Origin: Desulfobacterales bacterium
GTDB taxonomy: Bacteria > Desulfobacterota > Desulfobacteria > Desulfobacterales > UBA11574
Reading direction: 5' to 3'
DNA: 46,631 nucleotides
Assembly (NCBI GenBank): GCA_030145345.1
Contig: JAQYVT010000013.1
Location: forward strand, 1-46,631
Shown here: positions 26,381-34,804 of the stretch, piece after piece
How positions within the stretch are numbered: the first letter of the stretch is position 1
Layout of the letters: every line of letters starts with the position of its first letter
Position numbers and translations under genes: made by a program
The notes under the pieces: generated by a model
Database searches by the model: none
What the model was told of the DNA's origin: nothing
Seen by the model: only the letters and a program-made list of their open reading frames with translations

Positions 26381-26729
26381 TTTGTAAGTGTCACAGGCCT
26401 AAGCCCGTGGGCATCTACATGCTGCCAGGCAACATTATTTCGACGGCTGATTGTGTTCTTTTGTTAGAAAAAGAAATCGTGATACCTTATTGTATGCTGC
26501 TGGCCCAAATATTGCAATGAAATTAGATTGGCCGATTGGCGAGCACCCGTGTTTGCCCAACGGAACGGATGGAAAAGACCGGTTTAACGACACCTCAAAC
26601 GGCGCGTTTCAAGTCGGGCAAGAAACATATGCCGGCAACTGTCGTGCTATATCGGCATCGTTCCTGAACGGTTGACATTCCGGAAATCTAACAGTATGAA
26701 GTTTATAAAATTTATCGCTGGGGAGTATT
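26381..26729. other. Divergent intergenic region between lipoprotein and membrane-synthase genes
   Basis: About 350 bases without a convincing gene. It holds a GC-rich inverted segment near 26,391-26,412 (CAGGCCTAAGCCCGTGGGC) and a good plus-strand promoter at 26,672-26,700. A 74-codon open frame at 26,451 has no ribosome site and no family resemblance and is not called. Confidence 0.5.
26672..26700 (+). promoter_or_regulatory. Sigma-70-type promoter for the membrane spermidine-synthase-like gene
   Basis: TTGACA at 26,672-26,677, a 17-base spacer, and TATGAA at 26,695-26,700 (four of six matches). Transcription would start about 23 bases before the ATG at 26,730. GGGGAG lies six bases before that ATG. 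Confidence 0.6.
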
Positions 26730-29705
26730 ATGCTAAAAACACTCGTATCCATTTGTATATATTTTTTCATATTCTTGACCGGCGCCGCCGGTTTAATTTA
26801 CCAGGTAACCTGGCAGAAATATCTTAGCAGGCTTCTGGGGAGCGACAGTATGGCCACGGCAATCATACTGGCGACCTTCCTGGGAGGCTTATCGTTGGGG
26901 TATTATCTTTGCGGGAAACTCACCACGAAGATTAAAAGACACTTTATGGGTTACGCGCTTTTGGAAGGCATCATCGGGGTGTGGTGTTTATTGTTCCCGC
27001 ATCTCTTCAAAGGCGTAGCTGTTTTGACCCAACATTGGAGTTTTTCTCCGCCCCTTGTGATCGTTGGCCAGGGAATACTCTGTTCTGCCGTGCTCATGGG
27101 CCTGCCCACCGTCTGTATGGGTGGAACCATTCCCTTTCTGACCCGTGGCATATCAAAAAACATTCGAGAAGCGACCCGGGTCCATGCGCTGGTGTATGCC
27201 GTCAATACCACCGGTGCGTTCATGGGAGCCCTTTTGGCCGGGTTTTATCTGATCCCCAACCACGGGCTGCCGGCGACCATGGTCAAGACTTCATACCTGA
27301 ACCTGGGGGCGTTCTTCTTTTTTCTGATCTTGCCGAAGTTCTTAACCCGGGCCGAACACGCCGAAGAATCCAAAGAAACCATCGAAGAAATAACGCCCGA
27401 ATTTTCTTCAGACGTGGGCAGGTTCCCCCCCGTCCTCTTGTATTCCATCGCCTTTCTGAGCGGTTTCTATGTCATGAGCTTGGAAAATGTTTTGATTCGG
27501 ATCACCAACCTTTCTCTGGGGAGTTCCTCGTATTCCTTTTCCATCATCGTATCGGTTTTTATACTCGCCATCGCTGTGGGGAGCTTCGCAGTGGGCGGTC
27601 TTAAACACATTTCAAGATGGCTGTTGTATGTCAATCAGATGCTTATATCGATATTTCTGCTGATAATTTTTATCACGCTGGATCAATGGCCCTACTGGGC
27701 CCATCTGATACGGATATCGTTTCAGTCGAATGTTTCCGGTTTCTGGGGCTATTACCTCTATGTGTTCTTAGGGCTGGCTTCCCTTTTGATTCTACCCATA
27801 GGCCTTATGGGCGCCACCATCCCGATAATCTTTCATGAATTGAAACGGGATTTGACCAGCACCGGCAAGCACTCGGGCATGCTCCTTTCGTGGAATACCG
27901 CCGGCAACCTCATGGGAAGCCTCATTGGCGGAATCGTTCTGTACTACCTTCTTAACAACCGGGGCGTATTTTTGACGGCGACGTTTTTAGCGGCCGTGTC
28001 GGCGGGGGTGGCCGGGTGGCATCTATCTAAAAAATATGTCATCCCCACCGCGGTATTGTTCGTTGTTATCGGTTTCATGGGATTGTCTTCTGATTTCTAC
28101 CATCAAAAAAATTTCACCACCGGTACGTTTCGCCTTCGGGAGCCTTTGCCGTTTTCTTTCACCGACAGCGACCGTTTTTTTGACAAAATTCATGAGGGAT
28201 TCGAGTTGAAATATTACAATGATGGGCCCACCGCTACCGTAGCGGTGACGGAAGACAAGTATACATTCCCCCTGTTCAACAAAAAGTCCATGGCCTTGTT
28301 CGTCAACGGCAAATCCGACTCCTCCACCATCGGAGACATTTATACCATAAAACTCCTTGCCCACATCCCGGCCCTGCTGGCGGAAAAGAGAACCAACGTC
28401 ATGGTGGTGGGCCTCGGAACCGGCGTCACCGCCGGTGAACTCACCCTCTACCCGGATGTTGAACGTATCGACGTTGCGGAAATTTCACCATCGGTGGTGG
28501 AGGCGCTACCCTTTTTTCATGGGTTCACTCACGATGTTGAAAAGGATCCAAGGGTCAACATACACCTTGGCGATGCGTTTCGTATTATCGGCCGTAGTCA
28601 GAAAAAATGGGACATCGTCATCTCCGAACCCAGCAACCCATGGGTTACCGGCGTCGATTCGCTGTTCACCCGGGAATTTTACCGTCTGGTTAAAAACCAT
28701 CTTACCGATACCGGGGTTTTGATGCAGTGGGTTCATACCATCGTCGCCAGTCCGGACATGATTGAAATGGTTCTTAACACCGTTCAGCAGGAATTTAAAA
28801 CCGCCCACATCTTTATTGGGGGTTCGGATCTGCTGATTCTGGCCTCGAACCAGCCCATATCCTGTCCAAATTTGTTGGCCGCCGAAGCAACGCTCAAAAC
28901 CAATGACCGCGTGAAACAGTCCCTTCAGGAAATCAACGTGACAACACTGGCTTCCCTTCTCATCAAGGAACACTGGACCACGTCATACATTTCTGACTAT
29001 TATTCGGATTCGGGGGTTCAGACTCTGGATTTTCCCAAACTCCATTACCTGGCCGGCAAAGATTTCTTTTTTGGAAAGAACTTGCCGTTGAAACACTTTT
29101 TAACCTCGGAAACCACCCCATACATCGACGAGTATCTGTTTTATAAGCAGTGTGAAAACTGGACCATTGCTCCGGATACCAAGGAGGCGTTTTATTCTCT
29201 GATCGAATCCACAAGATCCAGAATCGATTACGAAACCCTGCTGCCCATCACCAAAGCGTTGCTTCACAGAGCGTATTTGAGCAATCCGAAAGACTATCCG
29301 CTGTCGAAAAACCTGCTCACTGAATTCAGGGATGATTTCGTGGCCTTTATTGCAAAGTATCCCGAAACCGAAAAAGAATGGGGAATCGTGGGACTTGAAT
29401 ACGCGTCGTTTCGGACCAAGGCCGAACCCCTTCTGGCCCACATCGACAATTTTAGAAACTGGATGGTTCCCTATCCCCTGGACGGCATTATAACGTTGCT
29501 TCAGAACGGAATTTTCCAAGGCAAGGATGCCTATGAAAAGAACTGGTGCGCCCTTCAACTGGCGGCGCTTCTATCGAAAGAAAGAGTCGAACAGAGTCTG
29601 ATCGATCAAATTCTTGATAAAACCGTCCGGGACGACCATGGCAAAATTATTTTAAAACCCAAAGATCAATATTTATTGAAGGGTATCGAACCCAACGAAA
29701 AATAA
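26730..29705 (+). CDS. Multi-pass membrane protein fused to a spermidine-synthase-like domain
   Basis: 991 residues. The first 460 are strongly hydrophobic with about a dozen predicted membrane segments; GLIYQVTWQKYLSRLLGS near 21-38 is typical of fused MFS/spermidine-synthase proteins. From about residue 550 a Rossmann methyltransferase-like domain follows, with the nucleotide motif VVGLGTGVTAG, acidic VAEISPSVVEAL, and the catalytic-type segment DIVISEPSNPWVTG. The last 250 residues are helical and unassigned. Family members are often annotated as polyamine aminopropyltransferases, but the integral-membrane forms are mostly uncharacterised, so aminopropyl transfer is not assured. The next gene starts 20 bases downstream and is probably co-transcribed. 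Confidence 0.85.
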   Translation: MLKTLVSICIYFFIFLTGAAGLIYQVTWQKYLSRLLGSDSMATAIILATFLGGLSLGYYLCGKLTTKIKRHFMGYALLEGIIGVWCLLFPHLFKGVAVLTQHWSFSPPLVIVGQGILCSAVLMGLPTVCMGGTIPFLTRGISKNIREATRVHALVYAVNTTGAFMGALLAGFYLIPNHGLPATMVKTSYLNLGAFFFFLILPKFLTRAEHAEESKETIEEITPEFSSDVGRFPPVLLYSIAFLSGFYVMSLENVLIRITNLSLGSSSYSFSIIVSVFILAIAVGSFAVGGLKHISRWLLYVNQMLISIFLLIIFITLDQWPYWAHLIRISFQSNVSGFWGYYLYVFLGLASLLILPIGLMGATIPIIFHELKRDLTSTGKHSGMLLSWNTAGNLMGSLIGGIVLYYLLNNRGVFLTATFLAAVSAGVAGWHLSKKYVIPTAVLFVVIGFMGLSSDFYHQKNFTTGTFRLREPLPFSFTDSDRFFDKIHEGFELKYYNDGPTATVAVTEDKYTFPLFNKKSMALFVNGKSDSSTIGDIYTIKLLAHIPALLAEKRTNVMVVGLGTGVTAGELTLYPDVERIDVAEISPSVVEALPFFHGFTHDVEKDPRVNIHLGDAFRIIGRSQKKWDIVISEPSNPWVTGVDSLFTREFYRLVKNHLTDTGVLMQWVHTIVASPDMIEMVLNTVQQEFKTAHIFIGGSDLLILASNQPISCPNLLAAEATLKTNDRVKQSLQEINVTTLASLLIKEHWTTSYISDYYSDSGVQTLDFPKLHYLAGKDFFFGKNLPLKHFLTSETTPYIDEYLFYKQCENWTIAPDTKEAFYSLIESTRSRIDYETLLPITKALLHRAYLSNPKDYPLSKNLLTEFRDDFVAFIAKYPETEKEWGIVGLEYASFRTKAEPLLAHIDNFRNWMVPYPLDGIITLLQNGIFQGKDAYEKNWCALQLAALLSKERVEQSLIDQILDKTVRDDHGKIILKPKDQYLLKGIEPNEK

Positions 29706-29725
29706 GCGTTTATCCGGATGAAAAC

Positions 29726-30292
29726 ATGAGTCATACTGCGGAAACCGTCGAACCGATACTGAGAACTACAAAAGGAATCCTGGATGTGATGTGGCTGGAC
29801 CCGGAGGCCCGGACCCAAGTCGCTGCCATCGAGAATAAAGCCCATAACGAGGTGCTTTCGGGAAGCGGGGGCTATTATAATGAAGGGGTTATAAACGTCC
29901 TTGATAGAGAGTGCGTTTGTGTGGTGCTGAACAATAATGCGTTCAGACACGCCACTGCGCCGTCCCTTTTCTGGGTTGCCGGCGATGTCGTCATCGGGGA
30001 AGAGGTGACGGATCCTGAACGTTTGCGGGCGCTGGTCAAACAGGATAACGTCAAAATTCTCAAAAAAAACTTTGTGTTATATTTTGACCGGATGAAATCA
30101 ACTCGCGGCCAAGTCCCGGTCTTTATCATTCGTGGGCTTCCTTTCCCTGAAATCGAAGGGATCACCGGCGTCCGGGATGTTCTTTCGGCCTCTCCCATCG
30201 GTTCGGTGGACATCTATCTCAAGGAGCGGTTCGGTTGGAGCACCGAAGCCCAAGATCTTGGCACTATTCTGATCGGATTCAATCTGGCGTGA
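29726..30292 (+). CDS. Unrecognised 188-residue protein
   Basis: I do not recognise the family. The protein is soluble-looking, with no signal peptide, membrane segment or paired cysteine motif; its only cysteines are two in RECVCVV near residues 62-66. The region FWVAGDVVIGEEVTDPERLRALV looks like a folded alpha/beta domain. It begins 20 bases after the membrane spermidine-synthase-like gene and is probably in its operon. Its 3' end converges on the corrinoid-activator gene with only nine bases between them, leaving no room for a terminator. Codon use looks like that of its neighbours. Confidence 0.7.
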   Translation: MSHTAETVEPILRTTKGILDVMWLDPEARTQVAAIENKAHNEVLSGSGGYYNEGVINVLDRECVCVVLNNNAFRHATAPSLFWVAGDVVIGEEVTDPERLRALVKQDNVKILKKNFVLYFDRMKSTRGQVPVFIIRGLPFPEIEGITGVRDVLSASPIGSVDIYLKERFGWSTEAQDLGTILIGFNLA

Positions 30293-30301
30293 AGGGTCTT
30301 C

Positions 30302-32380
30302 TTACTTCTGGAAAAGAATTTCCGGCGGTAAAATCGGCTCCAGGTGCGGAAAAGAATCTTTCTTGTGAGGGATATGGAGCGCTTCAATGAATTCATCATT
30401 AAACTCCTGTAATAACGCCAGATCGACATGTTCGACCATCTGCGCCACCCAATCGGATTCGGATCTTTTTTCTCTGTTCAACAGGGTGATAAGGGCGCCG
30501 GTACCGGCAGCATTTCCTACGGGGACGATCTGTTTAGGATCGCAGTCGGGGATCATTCCCATGATCAGTGTTTTAACCGGATCGATGTGAAGCCCGAAAC
30601 CACCGGCGATTTTGATCACATCGACGCGATCCGTTCCCCACTCCCGCATGAGCAGTTTGCAACCGGCATAAATGGCCGCCTTGCCAAGCTGGATATGACG
30701 AATATCCTTTTGGGTGATGGTGATGTCCCTGCCGATGGTCGTCTCATCGGCCCATGCGATTACAAATTCCTTCAGCCGGGTCTCAGGATTGACCCGATAG
30801 CGGGACGATATTTGTTTTTTTTGGAACGCGCCGCTTTTGTTGATAATCCCCGTTCGGTAAAGCTCGGCCAGTGTGTCCATAATTCCCGAGCCGCAGATGC
30901 CGTGGGTTTTTAGCTCGCCGGTCTTCACATAATTAGACCAAGCGTCGTTTCCCACCACCTTATACGTAACCTCATGGGTTTCAGGATCGACGGCGATACG
31001 CTCGATGGCACCGGGTGCGGCACGCATCCCGTAGGTGATTTCAGCGCCTTCAAAAACCGGACCTGTGGCGCAGGACGTGGACAGAAGACGTTCTCTGTTT
31101 CCCAGAACCAGTTCGCCGTTGGTGCCGATGTCGATAATCAGCTGAATCTGATCGCTTTTATACGGGGCTTCGGCGGTTAGAACGGCAACATTGTCGGCGC
31201 CCACAAATCCGGCCTCATTGGGAAGGAAGTGGACATAGGCCGAAGGGCAAATGCTGATGCCAAGATTTCTGGCCTTGATATTCAGGCTTTTCTGAACAAC
31301 CGGCGGGAAAGGTGAAAGTGCAACATGTCGAGGATCCAGCTGCAGCAAGATATGGTGCATGATGGTATTGCCGACGATAACGGCATCCTCAATATCTTCA
31401 GGAACCAGACATAAGAATTCGCCGTCTGTTTTTCCCCGCTGCTTTTGGACGTCAGAATAATCGGATGTTTCCGCTGTTTCGGTCCAATGGGTATCCTCCG
31501 GCCATGTGGACCGCAACATCGCTTCGATCATACGGTTGAGCGCTTCGCCCATGTCCATACTCATCTGCCGGAGGCCCTCTTTATTTCGCAGGTGGTAATT
31601 GATACGAGAAATTACGTCCTCCCCGTACTTGACCTGGGGATTCATGATATATTGGGTGTCGAGGATTCGCGCGGATTTCAAATGCACCAGAGAAGCGACA
31701 ACGGTTGTGGTTCCGATGTCGATGGCAATGCCATACGTGTCCGGCACGCTTCCGGGGAGGATGCGAATGATTTCTTGGTTCATCCAGACACTGACGGTTA
31801 CATGCCAGTTCTGCTCCCGGATCCGTATGGGCAGATGCCTTAACACATCGATATCGCAGGAGTACAAGTTGTCGATATCGCAGCCGAGATCTTTTAGACC
31901 GTATTGCACGTTTAACGCACTCAAGATGCGTTCCAAATCCCCTCTGGCGTCGCCCGCCGATGGTGGGTCCATGATTAAATCGTATTTTTTTACCACCGGA
32001 TCGCAATCTACGGGGAGCAGGCGGGGACGCTTGGAGACGATTTGTTTGGAAGCCCTGGACTCTTCCGGTACGAAAACCAGGGCGTCATTTTTGATTTCAG
32101 CACAGCAGGCCAGACGCAATCCTTTTTTTCTCTGCGTCGTGTTAATAAAGTTCGCTTCTTTTTTCCGCCACCGGGAAAGGTTTTTGAGGTGGGAAGTTAC
32201 GCCATATTTTGGATAGTTCCCCTCAGCAATCAGCACCTTGCACTTTCCGCATGACCCTTTTCCACCGCACAGCGATTCAATATTCTCTCCGAGCTCTCGA
32301 GCAGCATCGAGAATGTTCTTCCCTTTAGTGATCTTGCCTCGACGACCCGATGGCTGGAAAATAATGGTGGCCTTTTCCAT
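30302..32380 (-). CDS. Reductive activator of corrinoid proteins (RamA/RACE type, ASKHA fold)
   Basis: 692 residues. The N-terminal 100 form a plant-type [2Fe-2S] ferredoxin with C38, C44, C47 and C92 or C93. The larger C-terminal part contains ASKHA ATPase motifs, including AIDIGTTTVVASLV near residue 220 and DIGTNGELVLG with STSCATGPVFEGAEI further on. Proteins with this layout use ATP to drive reduction of inactive Co(II) corrinoid to Co(I) in methyltransferase systems. The acetogen-type [2Fe-2S] N-terminus, not the C-terminal [4Fe-4S] pair of archaeal RamA, is present. It follows the pterin methyltransferase by 29 bases, and its client is probably the corrinoid protein at 45,484. The ribosome site (AAGGA) is 15 bases from the ATG, rather far. 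Confidence 0.9.
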   Translation of the reverse strand: MEKATIIFQPSGRRGKITKGKNILDAARELGENIESLCGGKGSCGKCKVLIAEGNYPKYGVTSHLKNLSRWRKKEANFINTTQRKKGLRLACCAEIKNDALVFVPEESRASKQIVSKRPRLLPVDCDPVVKKYDLIMDPPSAGDARGDLERILSALNVQYGLKDLGCDIDNLYSCDIDVLRHLPIRIREQNWHVTVSVWMNQEIIRILPGSVPDTYGIAIDIGTTTVVASLVHLKSARILDTQYIMNPQVKYGEDVISRINYHLRNKEGLRQMSMDMGEALNRMIEAMLRSTWPEDTHWTETAETSDYSDVQKQRGKTDGEFLCLVPEDIEDAVIVGNTIMHHILLQLDPRHVALSPFPPVVQKSLNIKARNLGISICPSAYVHFLPNEAGFVGADNVAVLTAEAPYKSDQIQLIIDIGTNGELVLGNRERLLSTSCATGPVFEGAEITYGMRAAPGAIERIAVDPETHEVTYKVVGNDAWSNYVKTGELKTHGICGSGIMDTLAELYRTGIINKSGAFQKKQISSRYRVNPETRLKEFVIAWADETTIGRDITITQKDIRHIQLGKAAIYAGCKLLMREWGTDRVDVIKIAGGFGLHIDPVKTLIMGMIPDCDPKQIVPVGNAAGTGALITLLNREKRSESDWVAQMVEHVDLALLQEFNDEFIEALHIPHKKDSFPHLEPILPPEILFQK

Positions 32381-32409
32381 GGTTTTTCATTCCGGTCCTT
32401 TGCCGGCCT

Positions 32410-33285
32410 TTATCCGCTCTGTCGAGCCCTGAACCCCTTTATCCATTTCATAGCATGGGGATCTCTGGCCATAATCAGATTCGCAGCTTGGAGACTGATA
32501 ACTTCTTGAGTCTTCATGGGGTTGCATATGGGACAGGACAATCCGGCAAATGCAGAGATGGCCATAAAAAATGAAGTGAGATTCTCTCTGTCCGGCAATC
32601 CAAAGGATATATTGCTTGCACCCATGGTAATGTTAACACCGTATTTTTCTACAATCATTGCGATGGCCTCCAGGGCGATCTTTCCTGCTTCCCATTTTGC
32701 ACCCAGGGTCAAGACCAGACAGTCGATAATGACATCTTCCGCCGGTATACCCACTTTGGCCGCCGCGTCCATAATTATATCCGTGTTTCTCAGCCGGTCT
32801 TCAGCGGTTTCCGGGATGCCGGAATCACTGCTGCACAATCCGATAACAGCCGCCCCATACTCTTTGATCATGGGGAGTATATTCGTCAAACTTTCGGCTT
32901 CCGCAGTCACGGAGTTTACCAGAGGCTTGGCACCGTCTTTACAGTAATAACTCAGGGCCGCTTCCAAGGCTTTCGGGTTGGGCGTGTCGATACAGATGGG
33001 GGGGTCGTCGGCAGCTTCCTGGACCGCCTGAATCATCTGTACCAAAAGTGTGGGTTCGTCGGCCCTGGGGAGACCGGAATTAATGTCAAGGATGGTCGCG
33101 CCGGCCTGTAATTGGGCGACGGCGTCCTTTTGGACCATATCGAATTTTCCGGCTTTGAGTTCAGCCTGCAGACTGTTCCTGCCGGTGGGGTTGATCCGTT
33201 CGCCGATGATCGCTATGCCCGTATCGCGGCAGATACGGGCTTCGTGTTTTGATGATTTTACGATTGTTGTTAGATTTTTAGCCAT
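32410..33285 (-). CDS. Pterin-binding methyltransferase (methylcorrinoid:tetrahydrofolate type)
   Basis: 291 residues, a single pterin-binding TIM barrel. Family motifs are IGERINPTGR near residue 26, LDINSGLP near 67 and NSVTAE near 123. It belongs with AcsE, MtgA and MtvA, which move methyl groups between a corrinoid protein and tetrahydrofolate. With the activator behind it and the UroD-family methyltransferase plus corrinoid protein 11 kb away, it completes a four-part methyl-transfer set that would feed methyl-H4folate into the Wood-Ljungdahl pathway. A strong sigma-54 promoter lies about 85 bases upstream. The ATG is preceded by AAAGGA. Confidence 0.9.
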   Translation of the reverse strand: MAKNLTTIVKSSKHEARICRDTGIAIIGERINPTGRNSLQAELKAGKFDMVQKDAVAQLQAGATILDINSGLPRADEPTLLVQMIQAVQEAADDPPICIDTPNPKALEAALSYYCKDGAKPLVNSVTAEAESLTNILPMIKEYGAAVIGLCSSDSGIPETAEDRLRNTDIIMDAAAKVGIPAEDVIIDCLVLTLGAKWEAGKIALEAIAMIVEKYGVNITMGASNISFGLPDRENLTSFFMAISAFAGLSCPICNPMKTQEVISLQAANLIMARDPHAMKWIKGFRARQSG

Positions 33286-33369
33286 TCTGTTCTTTTCCTT
33301 TCTTTCGATCGATTTTTAATTTCAACGTGCGGATAGTATATTACATCCGATGCATTTTACAATAGGTTA

Positions 33370-33385
33370 TACAATTTGCGTGCCA
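33370..33385 (-). promoter_or_regulatory. Sigma-54 promoter for the methyltransferase/activator operon
   Basis: On the minus strand the bases read TGGCACGCAAATTGTA, matching the -24/-12 consensus TGGCACR-N4-TTGCW at all but one defined position, with correct spacing and a T before it. Transcription would begin near 33,358, about 70 bases before the ATG at 33,285. The -24 box abuts the T-tract of the upstream terminator. Confidence 0.65.
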
Positions 33386-33387
33386 AA

Positions 33388-33444
33388 AAAACCCCGTGAT
33401 GAACCCTCCACTAAAAGTAAAGATCGGTTCAACCACGGGGTTTT
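33388..33444 (-). terminator. Rho-independent terminator of the rhodanese gene
   Basis: An 11-bp stem (AAAACCCCGTG with CACGGGGTTTT) is extended by TGAACC/GGTTCA near its tip. On the minus strand it is followed by seven T residues, so it ends transcripts coming from the rhodanese gene at 33,511. The T-run continues straight into the sigma-54 promoter of the next operon. Confidence 0.8.
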
Positions 33445-33510
33445 ATGGATCGAGGTGCGCCAGTTCTTTAAATCGTCACCGCCGCACGGTACATTTTACT
33501 GCATTTTCCG

Positions 33511-34260
33511 CTATGGTTGCGGGGAAAACTTTAATGTTTTTGGATACTTATCCTTAGTGAAATAGGGATCGGGTTTCTGGAATGTACCCGGAACCAGCGT
33601 GAACTGGCCGTGACGGTTGATGACCGGGTAGCCGTTTTCCAGCCAACCTCTGAACCCGTCGGTGAGGTTGTAAATTTCACCTGTATATCCCATCATTCTC
33701 ATGTGTCTGGCAACCAGTGCTCCGCGAATACCACCGTCACCCGGGGCGCCGCTTTTGCACTGGAGGTAGTAGGTGGCTTTCTGATCCGGTGCCAGTCCTG
33801 GGAGATACCAGAAATCGAGACCCGTATCCAAACGGATGGCTCCCGGGACATGGCCCTGGAGAAATTCGGACTCCATGCGTATATCAAGAAGTTTGTGCTT
33901 GGGGTCTTTCCATTTCCCTTCGTCGATCCACAGTTTTTTGAAGGTTTTCATGTTCATGCCGATGCCGTACTGCATCATGATCGGCATCCAGACGGCTTTG
34001 CCGTTTTGATAGAGCTGTTTGGCCGTCAAATCGCCGGTAAGTTTTTCCAATGGAAAACTTTTTTTGTCGAGTATGTATCCCATATCGGAACCGCCCATTT
34101 TGGCTTTTTCGACGGCGGTCCAGGGCTTGTTTACATAAGCCCGGATCTGATCCGGTGTCCAGTCCTTTGAATAAACAGCGCCGAGGTCACCGGCAAATGA
34201 GATGCTTGCAAAGGCCACCGTCAAAAATAGCGCGAAGGCACACCTTTTAAAATTTTTCAT
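33511..34260 (-). CDS. Exported rhodanese-domain protein
   Basis: 249 residues with a classical signal peptide (MKNFKRCAFALFLTVAF..., cleavage near the ASISFAG segment), so it is periplasmic. The C-terminal half is a rhodanese domain with LLDIRMESEFLQGHVPGAIRLD and an active-site loop beginning YLQCKSGAPGDGG, where the cysteine would carry a persulfide. The N-terminal 100 residues after the signal have no recognised family. Rhodaneses transfer sulfane sulfur; next to YeeE, TusA and DsrE-like genes it probably supplies or receives periplasmic sulfur. A GGGGGC site precedes the ATG. A sigma-54-like promoter and a paired dyad lie upstream. Confidence 0.88.
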   Translation of the reverse strand: MKNFKRCAFALFLTVAFASISFAGDLGAVYSKDWTPDQIRAYVNKPWTAVEKAKMGGSDMGYILDKKSFPLEKLTGDLTAKQLYQNGKAVWMPIMMQYGIGMNMKTFKKLWIDEGKWKDPKHKLLDIRMESEFLQGHVPGAIRLDTGLDFWYLPGLAPDQKATYYLQCKSGAPGDGGIRGALVARHMRMMGYTGEIYNLTDGFRGWLENGYPVINRHGQFTLVPGTFQKPDPYFTKDKYPKTLKFSPQP

Positions 34261-34463
34261 ACTTGCCCCCTTTTAGAGTGTTTGTTTCCAAAAAATTAAA
34301 TAAGTTACGAAAATAGTGTCAGAACTACGTATTGTTCGATTCACCCCCTTTCCGTGTGCTAAAAAATTAAAGGTTAAAGCAAAAATCTTTAGCCGACTGA
34401 AAGTATCCGCTGCAAATATCCGGAATATCTACCTGTTAATATCCAGATCGCATGCTCGGCTCT

Positions 34464-34479
34464 TTCAAGAATTATGCCA
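34464..34479 (-). promoter_or_regulatory. Candidate sigma-54 promoter for the rhodanese gene
   Basis: The minus strand reads TGGCATAATTCTTGAA. It matches TGGCACR-N4-TTGCW except at two positions, one of which is the usually conserved C of the -12 GC. It lies about 205 bases upstream of the rhodanese ATG and 100 bases downstream of the paired dyad at 34,579-34,609. The element at 44,126 deviates in the same two positions. Confidence 0.4.
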
Positions 34480-34578
34480 AATTCACTAAAGTGCCGGATG
34501 ATACAAATAAACTGCATTTTTCCTCGGTATATTCATCAATATATTCTATGTATATTTATTTTTTAGGTTGACGGGCAT

Positions 34579-34609
34579 TCCATTTTGGATTATTATATTC
34601 CAAATTGGA
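34579..34609. promoter_or_regulatory. Paired TCCA-N3-TGGA dyads (putative activator site)
   Basis: TCCATTTTGGA at 34,579-34,589 and TCCAAATTGGA at 34,599-34,609 are each inverted repeats and start exactly 20 bp apart, two helical turns. They lie between the divergent rhodanese and activator genes. This layout is typical of upstream activating sites for sigma-54 activators. Confidence 0.5.
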
Positions 34610-34676
34610 GCTTCAATCGGTCCTGTTCCTTTCCATAGATCGTTTGTTGCTTCCAAAATTGATTTTCGCCAAAAAC

Positions 34677-34785
34677 CGGGTGCTTTGCACCCGATAGCAA
34701 ATGCAACGATTAAAGCACTAACGTGCTTTTGCATTTTCGGCCTATGACCGAAAATGCAAGCCGCCCGTTTTACGGGTGGTCGTTG
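34677..34785 (+). other. Cloverleaf-like hairpin cluster before the sigma-54 activator gene
   Basis: A perfect hairpin CGGGTGC-TTT-GCACCCG lies at 34,677-34,693. Then a closing stem CAACGA (34,704-34,709)/TCGTTG (34,780-34,785) encloses three adjoining hairpins: AAAGCAC/GTGCTTT (34,712-34,729, 4-base loop), a 12-bp stem TTGCATTTTCGG/CCGAAAATGCAA (34,729-34,759, 7-base loop) and CCGCCCGT/ACGGGTGG (34,761-34,779, one G-T pair). It ends a few bases before the ribosome site of the activator gene. It could be a structured 5' leader or a dispersed palindromic repeat. Arm lengths rule out a normal tRNA. Confidence 0.55.
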
Positions 34786-34804
34786 ACTATTAGGAGAGTT
34801 TGCA

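Noticed and set aside
34704-34785. Cloverleaf resembling a tRNA gene
   Set aside because: The closing stem is 6 bp, the middle arm 12 bp with a 7-base loop, and the last arm has a 3-base loop. Conserved tRNA bases and a CCA-type end are absent.
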